Origin: Sphingobacterium psychroaquaticum
GTDB lineage: Bacteria; Bacteroidota; Bacteroidia; Sphingobacteriales; Sphingobacteriaceae
Assembly (NCBI RefSeq): GCF_900177625.1
Contig: NZ_FXAU01000002.1
Span: 85,707 to 149,706, forward strand
Direction: 5' to 3'
Length of the DNA: 64,000 nt
Notes under the pieces: generated by a model
What the model saw: the letters and a program-made list of their open reading frames with translations, nothing else
The model's database searches: none
What the model was told of the DNA's origin: nothing
Position numbers and translations under genes: made by a program
Shown here: positions 8,829 to 15,585 of the stretch, piece by piece
Layout of the letters: each line of letters starts with the position of its first letter
How positions within the stretch are numbered: the stretch's first letter is position 1

Positions 8829-9253
8829 TGTGGAGTATTAAGTATTTATTGACAATAATTTGTGCAGGTTTCCTTTCTTTACAAGCGGTGCATGCACAGT
8901 CACCGAATTCAAAGAGATTTGCCGCTATTGAAAACGAGAAAATAGCTTACATCACGAAAGAAATGAACCTAAGCCAAGCAGAGGCGCAAAAATTCTTTCC
9001 GATCTACAATCAGTATAATAAAGAGATGTGGGAAATTAAATCGGCAAGAAGAGAGGGAGCCGCTGCCCCGAGGGGAGTGAACTCATTAGCTGCAGGACGA
9101 AGAGACGTTATTTCATATGATTCGCAAGAAGTAGACCTCAAGAAACAATATCGAAAACGCTTCGCCGATGTAATCGGTCAGTCCCGAGCTTCGCAATTCT
9201 TCGAGATAGAACAAAATTTCACTGAAATTCTCATCAAGAGAATACAAAAGTAA
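8828..9253 (+). CDS. periplasmic helical protein, putative sensor of the ECF system
   Basis: This 141-residue protein has a signal peptide (cleavage after V-H-A-Q near residue 24). The mature chain is charged and all-helical, opening with K-E-M-N-L-S-Q-A-E-A-Q-K-F-F-P-I-Y-N-Q-Y. That pattern resembles the LTxxQ-type helices of Spy/CpxP-like periplasmic proteins. Its ATG overlaps the stop codon of the repeat protein by one base (TAATG), which indicates translational coupling. Such proteins are often labelled sensor of ECF-type sigma factor in Bacteroidota. What it senses cannot be read from the sequence. Confidence 0.8.
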   Translation: MWSIKYLLTIICAGFLSLQAVHAQSPNSKRFAAIENEKIAYITKEMNLSQAEAQKFFPIYNQYNKEMWEIKSARREGAAAPRGVNSLAAGRRDVISYDSQEVDLKKQYRKRFADVIGQSRASQFFEIEQNFTEILIKRIQK

Positions 9254-9258
9254 TTACA

Positions 9259-9289
9259 GGGGTTGTTTTCAACCCCTTTTTATTTTTCT
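9259..9289 (+). terminator. terminator of the ECF operon
   Basis: A 7-bp stem (GGGGTTG with CAACCCC) and a TTTT loop lead into a long T-rich run. Confidence 0.85.
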
Positions 9290-9294
9290 ATACG

Positions 9295-9302
9295 TAACTT
9301 TG
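9295..9302 (+). promoter_or_regulatory. -7 element TAACTTTG for the aminotransferase gene
   Basis: This perfect TAnnTTTG box overlaps a possible upstream TTG start at 9300. It thereby argues that translation starts at ATG 9321, with a leader of roughly 14 nt. Confidence 0.65.
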
Positions 9303-9320
9303 TACCTTTCCAGTACGATC

Positions 9321-10508
9321 ATGATAAGCAATAGAGAATTATTCTTACAGAATACAGCACAAACATCCAATTCACCGCGATTGTTTGAAATTGTTAAAGC
9401 CGAGGGCGTTTACCTATATGGCCCGAAAGGCGAGAAATATATGGACTTGGTATCTGGTTTTAATGTAAGCAACATTGGCCATCGCCATCCTAAAGTAATA
9501 GCCGCGATTCAGGAACAACTAGAACGCTATCTACATGTAACTGTGTATGGTGAATTTGTTCAAGCACCACAGGTTCAGTTTGCTACCAACCTTTTGGCAA
9601 CCCTACCAGATAACTTTCAATCGGTTTATTTAACGAACAGTGGCGCAGAGGCGGTGGAAGGATCCATGAAGATTGCTAAAAAGTTCACGGGACGCCGACA
9701 GATTATCGCCGCAAACCATGCCTACCACGGCAGTACGCAAGGTGCCTTAAGCCTTATTGGCAACAAGGCTTATCACGAAGCGTATGCCCCGCTCCTGCCG
9801 GAAATAGATTTCATCGACTTCAATGATGAAGCTGCATTAGCTTCAATTACCACCGATACAGCAGCCGTAATCGTCGAAGCGATACAAGGTGAGGCTGGTG
9901 TCCGCGTTCCTAGCGCGTCTTATATGCAAGCGTTACGCGCGCGTTGTGATGAAACGGGCACGCTCTTAATATTTGACGAAATCCAAACGGGCTTCGGGCG
10001 CACAGGAAAGATGTTTGCATTCGAGCATTTTGGAATCGTACCCGATATCCTGATGTTAGCTAAAGGTATTGGTGGTGGTATGCCATTGGGTGCCTTTGTC
10101 GCACGCAAGGAGATTATGGATGTCATTAAGGATAATCCAATGCTGGGCCATATCACAACATTTGGAGGACATCCTGTCAGCTGCGCTGCAGCACAAGCTT
10201 CCTTACAGGTAATTCAAGAAGAGAAGCTCCTAGAAACGGTACAAGAGAAAGCTGATCTTTTCCGATCTCTGCTGCAGACCCCAAAGATTAAGGAAATTCG
10301 TGGTCTCGGCTTGATGATGTGCCTACAGTTGGAAACATTTGATCAAGTATATGCCGTAAGTTCATACTGCGCCGAACAAGGGCTGATGATCGACTGGTAC
10401 TTACATTGTGAAACAGCACTCCGCGTCGCACCGCCTCTAACGATATCGATCGCCGAAATTCAAGACGCTTGTAAAATAATCAATGAAGCGATTGAAAAGT
10501 TCTGTTAA
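9321..10508 (+). CDS. class III PLP-dependent aminotransferase (acetylornithine/ornithine type)
   Basis: This 396-residue enzyme belongs to the class III aminotransferases, fold type I, with pyridoxal phosphate. The cofactor lysine is Lys248 in L-A-K-G-I-G-G-G-M-P-L-G. The preceding D-E-I-Q-T-G-F-G-R-T-G holds the Asp that contacts the pyridine nitrogen, and N-S-G-A-E-A-V-E-G lies near residue 110. Acetylornithine and ornithine aminotransferases have this layout. No arginine biosynthesis genes are adjacent, so the substrate is open. I use the ATG at 9321 because the promoter box overlaps the longer TTG frame. A GDSL hydrolase gene follows after 38 bp. Confidence 0.88.
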   Translation: MISNRELFLQNTAQTSNSPRLFEIVKAEGVYLYGPKGEKYMDLVSGFNVSNIGHRHPKVIAAIQEQLERYLHVTVYGEFVQAPQVQFATNLLATLPDNFQSVYLTNSGAEAVEGSMKIAKKFTGRRQIIAANHAYHGSTQGALSLIGNKAYHEAYAPLLPEIDFIDFNDEAALASITTDTAAVIVEAIQGEAGVRVPSASYMQALRARCDETGTLLIFDEIQTGFGRTGKMFAFEHFGIVPDILMLAKGIGGGMPLGAFVARKEIMDVIKDNPMLGHITTFGGHPVSCAAAQASLQVIQEEKLLETVQEKADLFRSLLQTPKIKEIRGLGLMMCLQLETFDQVYAVSSYCAEQGLMIDWYLHCETALRVAPPLTISIAEIQDACKIINEAIEKFC

Positions 10509-10546
10509 AAAGGTTACTTTTATTTCTTCATAAACCTACTTAAACC

Positions 10547-11296
10547 ATGGAAACTAGAAGAAATTTTATAACCAAAGGACTCCTCACCCTCGGTGGTGCC
10601 GCATTGGCCCCTGGCTTGGTACGGGCATCCGACACGAATGCACTGGCACCTAAGATCAGTATCCAGAAAGATGATATTATTCTATTTCAGGGGGACTCTA
10701 TTACCGATGCAGGCCGTAACCGTGAACAATTAAATCCAAATACGGCAAATGGCTTTGGAAGTGGCTACGCCATGATTGCTGCAGGAACGCTGCTCAATAA
10801 ATTTGCTGATAAGAACATCAAAGTCTATAACCGAGGTATTAGCGGCAATCGTGTACCAGACTTACAAGAACGTTGGCAACGCGACACGATTGACTTACAA
10901 CCCACCGTCTTAAGTATTATGATTGGTGTAAATGACTTCTGGCGCACAAAAGACAAAGGTGCAATAAACACACCAGCATTATATAAGGGACAATACCAAC
11001 AGCTTTTAGAGGGTACGCTATCGAAGCTCCCTCATGTACGGCTGATTATAGCGGAACCGTTTGGTGTCAAAAATGTAAAATATGTAACAGACGATTGGTA
11101 TCCTGATTTCTTGGGTTATCAACAAGCGGCGAAAGAGGTTGCAAAAGAATTTAATGCGGTATTTCTACCGTATCAGCAGGTATTCGATCAAGCCGGAAAA
11201 CGAGGTGCTGGAGATATCTGGACCACGGACGGCGTGCATACAACCATGGCAGGCGCCAACCTAATGGCTCAAGCTTGGCTCGACCTTGTTAAATAG
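10547..11296 (+). CDS. SGNH/GDSL-type hydrolase, exported
   Basis: This 249-residue esterase-like protein starts with a twin-arginine-type signal (R-R-N-F-I-T-K-G, then a hydrophobic stretch). Block I is F-Q-G-D-S-I-T-D-A-G with nucleophile Ser51. Block II Gly is in R-G-I-S-G-N-R, block III Asn in M-I-G-V-N-D-F-W-R, and block V is D228-G-V-H231. All four SGNH residues are present. Such enzymes cleave acetyl or acyl esters of sugars or lipids outside the cytoplasm; the exact substrate is unknown. The gene is just 38 bp after the aminotransferase gene and may be cotranscribed. Confidence 0.88.
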   Translation: METRRNFITKGLLTLGGAALAPGLVRASDTNALAPKISIQKDDIILFQGDSITDAGRNREQLNPNTANGFGSGYAMIAAGTLLNKFADKNIKVYNRGISGNRVPDLQERWQRDTIDLQPTVLSIMIGVNDFWRTKDKGAINTPALYKGQYQQLLEGTLSKLPHVRLIIAEPFGVKNVKYVTDDWYPDFLGYQQAAKEVAKEFNAVFLPYQQVFDQAGKRGAGDIWTTDGVHTTMAGANLMAQAWLDLVK

Positions 11297-11327
11297 GGGT
11301 TAAGAAGTTAATTAATCCTTATTTCGA

Positions 11328-11370
11328 CGTCATTGCGAACCTGAGGGACGAAGGGGGGGCAATCTTGACT
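11328..11370. repeat. possible degenerate REP-like interspersed repeat
   Basis: The stretch begins GTCATTGCGAAC and ends GCAATCTTGAC, with inverted arms ATTGC and GCAAT about 22 nt apart. It resembles the CATTGCGAGGAACGAAGCAATC-type repeat found between genes in many bacteria, but it is interrupted by an extra G run. No second copy is visible here, so repeat status rests on memory. Confidence 0.4.
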
Positions 11371-11385
11371 AGATAGATAAACAAA

Positions 11386-11426
11386 AACTGCCCCGTCACT
11401 TCTCACTTGACGGGGCAGTTCCTTTT
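11386..11426. terminator. bidirectional terminator between the GDSL and rlmI genes
   Basis: A 13-bp perfect stem (AACTGCCCCGTCA with its complement at 11408-11420) and a 9-nt loop have A-rich sequence on the left and CCTTTT on the right. It can serve both convergent genes. Confidence 0.85.
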
Positions 11427-11438
11427 AATAGGCAATCG

Positions 11439-12623
11439 CTACACTACGCGGACCAACAAACCTTTCAAGTACTCCCCTTCTGGAAAGGAAGCACGAACAG
11501 GATGGTCTTCCGGTTGCGTGAACTGACGTATATATTGAATTTCTTTGCCAGCATCCAAGGCTGCCCAAGCAATAACTTGTTTAAAGGTTTCGATATCCAT
11601 CGCGCCCGAGCAAGAGAATGTAGCCAACAGACCACCGCTCTCTAAGAGCATCAATCCTCTTCTATTTAAGTCTTTATATGCTCTTGAAGCTTTATCAAGC
11701 GCGGATCGGGATGGCGCATATTTTGGCGGGTCTAATACGATAACATCAAATTTCTCCCCTTCTTCTCCCAGCTGACGTAAATATTTATTTACATCCGATT
11801 GAACAGCCTTATATGTGTTGGTATCAAAGCTATTAACTTCAACATTCCTTTTTAATGTTTCAATCGCTAATGCCGAGCTATCCACAGCAACGACAGAAGC
11901 AGCACCTGCCCGTAAAGCATTTAATGTAAAACCTCCGGAATAGCTAAAACAGTCCAATACTCGCTTTCCTTTCACATACTGTGCCGTCAAGGCTCTATTC
12001 TCACGTTGATCGCAATAAAAGCCAGACTTCTGTCCTTCCACAATATTGATCTGATATTGGATACCGTTCTCAATAACATCCACAAACTCAGGTGGTACTT
12101 CGCCGTAGGCAACACCATTTGTATCCTGCAGACCTTCATGCTCACGCGATTTCAGATCACTGCGTTCATAGATTCCACGTGGTTTCAAGAGCGTTGCCAA
12201 TTCGTCTACAATCCATTCCTTGACACGCTCTACAGCAGCAGCATGTACCTGGATAGAGATAAAATCGGCATACTTATCAGCTATAAGTCCGGGGATAAAA
12301 TCGGCTTCAGCAAAGATAAGCCGACACGTATCGTTTGATTCATTCAATAGGTGTTTCCGCTGTGCCACAGCCCGACGAACGCGATCGCGCCACCAACTCT
12401 CATCAATATGCTTATCGGGATGCCATTCCAACAAACGTACCGCGACGCGAGACAGTCCACTGTAAACGCCATATGCAATAAATTCATTATCGATATTAAA
12501 TACTTCTACAACTTCACCGTTGGTAGGCGAACCTTGAATATGCTTGATTGCACCCGAAAACACCCATGGGTGCAGTTGCCAGGCGGCTTTGTCTTTTCCT
12601 TTGTGCAGGATAATTTTATTCAT
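11439..12623 (-). CDS. class I SAM-dependent rRNA methyltransferase, RlmI-like
   Basis: This 394-residue protein has a PUA domain at the N terminus (about residues 1-75), a middle domain, and a Rossmann methyltransferase domain from about 205. The SAM-binding motif is D-C-F-S-Y-S-G-G-F-T near 222, and the catalytic region has V-L-D-P-P-K-Y-A-P-S near 300. This is the layout of RlmI, which makes m5C1962 in 23S rRNA, and of related RlmK/L-type enzymes. The start at 12623 lies 5 nt behind a TATTTTTG box, so the mRNA may be leaderless. The target site is inferred from family. Confidence 0.9.
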   Translation of the reverse strand: MNKIILHKGKDKAAWQLHPWVFSGAIKHIQGSPTNGEVVEVFNIDNEFIAYGVYSGLSRVAVRLLEWHPDKHIDESWWRDRVRRAVAQRKHLLNESNDTCRLIFAEADFIPGLIADKYADFISIQVHAAAVERVKEWIVDELATLLKPRGIYERSDLKSREHEGLQDTNGVAYGEVPPEFVDVIENGIQYQINIVEGQKSGFYCDQRENRALTAQYVKGKRVLDCFSYSGGFTLNALRAGAASVVAVDSSALAIETLKRNVEVNSFDTNTYKAVQSDVNKYLRQLGEEGEKFDVIVLDPPKYAPSRSALDKASRAYKDLNRRGLMLLESGGLLATFSCSGAMDIETFKQVIAWAALDAGKEIQYIRQFTQPEDHPVRASFPEGEYLKGLLVRVV

Positions 12624-12628
12624 CGATG

Positions 12629-12636
12629 CAAAAATA
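12629..12636 (-). promoter_or_regulatory. -7 element TATTTTTG for the RlmI-like gene
   Basis: On the minus strand TATTTTTG runs from 12636 to 12629, and the ATG begins at 12623, 5 nt later. Such spacing implies a transcript with almost no leader. The -33 box is not evident. Confidence 0.55.
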
Positions 12637-12830
12637 AAGCATAGCTCGGAAAAATCGATTTATTTTTTTTCCTTTCGTTGTTACAGGGGCAGATAGCAGA
12701 CCAAGAAATATGGAGGAACAGGAGCAAATTTCCCTTAAAAGATCATTATATTCTTATTCAAAAGGGACTACGAAGGATCCCATAATAAGTCTATGTGCAC
12801 GTTGTCCTCTTGTTGAGGCAAGGACAATAA

Positions 12831-12862
12831 AAAAAGCCTCTTACTTTCGTAAAGAGGCTTTT
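12831..12862 (-). terminator. terminator after tRNA-Leu
   Basis: A stem of 11-12 bp (AAAAAGCCTCTT with AAGAGGCTTTT) and a short loop end in a T run on the minus strand, just downstream of the tRNA 3' end. Confidence 0.85.
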
Positions 12863-12864
12863 AG

Positions 12865-12946
12865 TACCCAGCGCCGGAGTCGAACCGGCACATCCGAAGA
12901 TATTGGTGTTTGAGACCAACGCGTCTACCAATTCCGCCAGCTGGGC
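12865..12946 (-). tRNA. tRNA-Leu (anticodon CAA)
   Basis: On the minus strand this 82-nt tRNA folds as a class II (long variable arm) leucine tRNA. The acceptor stem is GCCCAGC with GCTGGGT, and the discriminator base is A. The D arm contains TTGGTAGACGC. The anticodon stem TTGGT/ACCAA encloses CTCAAAC, which gives anticodon CAA for UUG codons. The T arm contains GGTTCGACTCC. CCA is not encoded. A well-spaced promoter lies upstream and a hairpin terminator directly downstream, so it is a single transcription unit. Confidence 0.96.
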
Positions 12947-12970
12947 AAGCTGTTTCTTTTGATAACGATG

Positions 12971-13001
12971 CAAATATAGGGCTTGTTTCAGTTTTTCCAA
13001 A
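12971..13001 (-). promoter_or_regulatory. promoter of tRNA-Leu
   Basis: On the minus strand TTTG (13001-12998), a 19-nt spacer and TATATTTG (12978-12971) form a textbook Bacteroidota promoter, ending 24 nt before the mature tRNA 5' end. Confidence 0.8.
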
Positions 13002-13114
13002 ACATATTTGTAATGTTTTTACAAAGTTGCTGGTTTTTAGCGTATTTATTTTTCAGCAGGCCTCTTTTTCTGCTGTGAGAAGCACTTTTTAATTAAAATT
13101 CCATCTCCTTAAAC

Positions 13115-13155
13115 CCCATTCGCGACGGTCAAGATTATAGGCTCTCCGGCAGTAA
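13115..13155 (-). repeat. displaced copy of the map 3' end (repeat copy 1)
   Basis: These 41 bp are identical to 13810-13850, the 3' end of map, in the same orientation and 695 bp away. With one mismatch the match runs 4 bp further (13111-13155). Read on the minus strand it encodes the last map residues (T-A-G-E-P-I-I-L-T-V-A-N-G) and then Val and an in-frame TAA. Bases upstream of the exact match still resemble map (about 9 of 13). It is either one end of an inserted cassette or a remnant of a second map copy. Confidence 0.9.
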
Positions 13156-13185
13156 GCAGCATATACGAAAATAATTCGTAACTTC

Positions 13186-13407
13186 ATGATTATGGATAAG
13201 TTAATACTAAACATACCAAAGAAGAAAAGCACACTCATAAAAAAATTCTTAAATGATCAAGGTATATCCTATTCTAAAGAAGATGAATTCAACAGCAATA
13301 AGTATAAACAAAAACTCAAGAAAATCAGCACTTGGTCTAAGCAAGATTTGGAGATTCTAAAAAAAGTGAGTGGAACAATTACTGGTATAAAGATACCAAA
13401 ATGGTAA
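13186..13407 (+). CDS. putative antitoxin of a PIN-domain toxin-antitoxin pair
   Basis: This 73-residue, very basic protein (many Lys, few acidic residues except a short E-D-E-F stretch) ends 7 bp inside the next gene, which codes for a PIN-domain nuclease. That overlap and its small size are typical of an antitoxin. I see no clear AbrB, RHH or Phd fold, so the family is unnamed. Start is ATG 13186 or ATG 13192. The codon use is more AT-rich than in the surrounding map and rlmI genes, and the pair lies between two copies of the map 3' end. Confidence 0.7.
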   Translation: MIMDKLILNIPKKKSTLIKKFLNDQGISYSKEDEFNSNKYKQKLKKISTWSKQDLEILKKVSGTITGIKIPKW

Positions 13408-13781
13408 TTGACACGAGCCTATTCATAGAACATCTTCGAATCTCCAATAAAACAGCTTCTACATTATACCGTATTTCAAATACACAGCAACTTTTTATTT
13501 CTTCTGTTTCTCTGTACGAGCTTTACATGGGAGCCACAACTAAAGAGAAACAAAATGATCTTAAACTTTTGACTGAGGATCTCCCTGTACTCTCATTCTC
13601 AAAAGAAATCGCTTTAAAAGCTGCTGAGATTTATCACAAACTAAGGCGCAGTAATGAAATGATTGAATTTAGAGATATTTTTATTGCAGCAACCTGCGTT
13701 GTCTACAAAATCCCCATTGCAACACTCAACAAAAAGCATTTCACTAGAATACCACATCTTAAAATCGTTAGCGATATCTAA
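13401..13781 (+). CDS. PIN-domain ribonuclease toxin, VapC-like
   Basis: This 126-residue protein is a single PIN domain. Acidic metal-binding residues are visible at M-V-I-D-T-S (Asp4), in S-S-V-S-L-Y-E-L (Glu near 39) and F-R-D-I-F-I-A-A-T (Asp near 92). The C-terminal motif T-L-N-K-K-H-F-x-R-I is the usual VapC ending. VapC toxins cut tRNA or rRNA when not bound by their antitoxin. The start overlaps the end of the upstream antitoxin gene by 7 bp. Base composition is AT-rich, which fits lateral gain. The RNA target is unknown. Confidence 0.88.
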   Translation: MVIDTSLFIEHLRISNKTASTLYRISNTQQLFISSVSLYELYMGATTKEKQNDLKLLTEDLPVLSFSKEIALKAAEIYHKLRRSNEMIEFRDIFIAATCVVYKIPIATLNKKHFTRIPHLKIVSDI

Positions 13782-13803
13782 CCCTGACAAATAATCAAAA
13801 CTG

Positions 13804-14565
13804 CTAAATCCCATTCGCGACGGTCAAGATTATAGGCTCTCCGGCAGTAACCAACAAGGTATGCTCGTGCTGCGCCACAAAACCGCCCTTATTACCACTG
13901 AACCCCCATCCGTCCGCTGACGTTTTCGTCAAAGTCGATACCGTAGAAATAAACGTCTCGATCGCCACCACGGAATCTTTGCGAAAGCGGCGTTTCCGAT
14001 CATCACGGTCGTAATAGTTCATAATAGCGTCGGGCTCCTCATGCAAGCTACGCCCTACACCATGCCCACCTAAATCACGGATAACGGTGTAACCCGCCTG
14101 CTTAGCTCCCTTTTCAATCCGCCCTCCGAGATCACATATAAGCATCCCGCCTCGAATCTGTCCAATAGCGTCTAACAATATACTTCTGGAAGTATCCACC
14201 AAATGTTGTAGGCCTTGCGTATCATCACCCACAATAAACGAACACCCGTTATCCGCCCAGAAGCCATTCAACTCTGCTGATACATCGATATTGATAATAT
14301 CTCCATTCTTAAGCTTCACCTGATCCGAAGGAATCCCATGCGCAAACTCACCATTAACGCTGATACAAGTAAAGCCTGGAAAGCCATACGTTTCGAACGG
14401 TGCGGACTTTGCACCATACGCCAGCAACAACTGCTTCCCATAATCATCGATTTCTTTCGTTGACCTACCGACCTCCGTATAGTCCCGCATCTGCCTTAAT
14501 GTATGCGCAACAGCCTCACTCACCTGCCGCATGCCCAACAGCTCCGCTTCTGTTTTAATAATCAT
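13804..14565 (-). CDS. map: methionine aminopeptidase, type I
   Basis: The enzyme removes the initiator methionine from new proteins. The 253 residues carry all five metal ligands: Asp94 and Asp105 (in N-I-D-V-S and A-D-N-G), His168 (G-G-H-G-V-G), Glu203 (A-I-E-T) and Glu234 (Q-H-E-H-T). The substrate-binding His76 and His175 are also present. The sequence between the ligands is divergent, and the gene is not in a ribosomal protein cluster, where the housekeeping map usually lies in Bacteroidota. It is therefore probably a second copy. Its last 41 bp recur 695 bp downstream. Confidence 0.93.
   Translation of the reverse strand: MIIKTEAELLGMRQVSEAVAHTLRQMRDYTEVGRSTKEIDDYGKQLLLAYGAKSAPFETYGFPGFTCISVNGEFAHGIPSDQVKLKNGDIINIDVSAELNGFWADNGCSFIVGDDTQGLQHLVDTSRSILLDAIGQIRGGMLICDLGGRIEKGAKQAGYTVIRDLGGHGVGRSLHEEPDAIMNYYDRDDRKRRFRKDSVVAIETFISTVSTLTKTSADGWGFSGNKGGFVAQHEHTLLVTAGEPIILTVANGI
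13810..13850 (-). repeat. map 3' end, repeat copy 2
   Basis: This is the genuine end of the map reading frame and is identical over 41 bp to 13115-13155. Together the two copies bracket the toxin-antitoxin pair. Confidence 0.9.
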
Positions 14566-14663
14566 GTCATTATCCTCCTATATAACAAAGCTAAGCTTAT
14601 TTAAAAGAGGTACATAGTAAATATTAGACAGCGGGTAAACATCCCTTTCGTCGACAATTGTCG

Positions 14664-14671
14664 TACCTTTG
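14664..14671 (+). promoter_or_regulatory. -7 element TACCTTTG for the AraC-type regulator
   Basis: TACCTTTG ends 4 nt before ATG 14676. It rules out the longer frame from TTG 14658 and predicts a leaderless transcript. Confidence 0.65.
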
Positions 14672-14675
14672 TGTC

Positions 14676-15500
14676 ATGCCCATTAACTATCTGCAAAAAA
14701 TACAACAAGCGGAATTTAACGATACAGGATACCGAATCAGTCCATCACCAGAACTGACCTCCATCATCGAGGGCTTTTATGTGTTCAAAAAAGAAGCAGT
14801 ACAACAACGACACCTCATTTTCAATGATGGTTTCCCAGCGATTGTATTTCTCCCAAAATACCGAGATACGGCATCTGTAATTGCAGCAAACAGCACAACG
14901 CACATTCAAGGAGCCTGGGTTAATGGGGGAGCCATTAAAAACACATATGTCGAATACAACCATATCGACCAACTCTTTATTGTACGCTTTCACCCCAAAG
15001 CCTTTTACCAGTTGTTTACGATCAATACACAATATTTTCGGCACCAGGCAGTCGTCCCCTTTGAACACCTCGCACAGAAGAATGGTTTCGCGGTACAAGA
15101 CTTTTTCACGTGCAACACGATAAAAGAAAAAACCATCTTTATCGAAAACCATATCAGACACGTCGTAAAGGAGCCACAAAGCCAGGATGAGTTACGAGCA
15201 ACATTAATGTATATGCAACGGGCACAGGGAACAGATACGGTCTCGACCCTCATCAGAAATACTGGCGTAAATTATAAATGGCTCGAGCGCTTCTTTATAA
15301 AGAACATAGGGCTTCTACCAAAAGAATACATCCAAATGCACCGGTTCCTAGAAGCCCACCGCATATTGACTAGCTCCGGTACGCCCAACCTGATGAATGT
15401 AGCTGTTTCAACCGGGTACTACGATGCCAACCATTTCCTCAAAGACTTCAAACTATATACCGGAAAGACCCCCTTGGCATATCACCGATTGTATATGTAG
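14676..15500 (+). CDS. AraC-family transcription regulator
   Basis: This 274-residue protein has an N-terminal beta-rich domain (about 1-150, of the DUF6597-like type) and a C-terminal AraC helix-turn-helix domain (about 170-270). The second helix-turn-helix is L-M-N-V-A-V-S-T-G-Y-Y-D-A-N-H-F-x-K-D-F, followed by the family ending T-G-K-T-P-L-A-Y. It should be a DNA-binding regulator with an unknown ligand. It faces the P-type ATPase gene across a shared terminator and has no obvious operon partner. The start is fixed by the promoter box just in front of the ATG, and no other Met occurs until far downstream. Confidence 0.9.
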   Translation: MPINYLQKIQQAEFNDTGYRISPSPELTSIIEGFYVFKKEAVQQRHLIFNDGFPAIVFLPKYRDTASVIAANSTTHIQGAWVNGGAIKNTYVEYNHIDQLFIVRFHPKAFYQLFTINTQYFRHQAVVPFEHLAQKNGFAVQDFFTCNTIKEKTIFIENHIRHVVKEPQSQDELRATLMYMQRAQGTDTVSTLIRNTGVNYKWLERFFIKNIGLLPKEYIQMHRFLEAHRILTSSGTPNLMNVAVSTGYYDANHFLKDFKLYTGKTPLAYHRLYM

Positions 15501-15530
15501 GAAACCACAAACGTAACCTATCTCCTATAT

Positions 15531-15569
15531 AAAAAATCCCCCAAGGACAGATTGTCCTCGGGGGATTTT
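15531..15569. terminator. bidirectional terminator between the araC-type and P-type ATPase genes
   Basis: A stem pairs AAATCCCCC with GGGGGATTT and, after one mismatch, AGGACA with TGTCCT around a 3-nt loop. It is flanked by A and T runs, so it can act on both strands. Confidence 0.85.
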
Positions 15570-15585
15570 AATGACAAGTCTGTCG

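Noticed and set aside
12710..13000. Two small open frames across the tRNA-Leu region, one per strand
   Set aside because: They run through a clear tRNA, its terminator and promoter, and have no family features.
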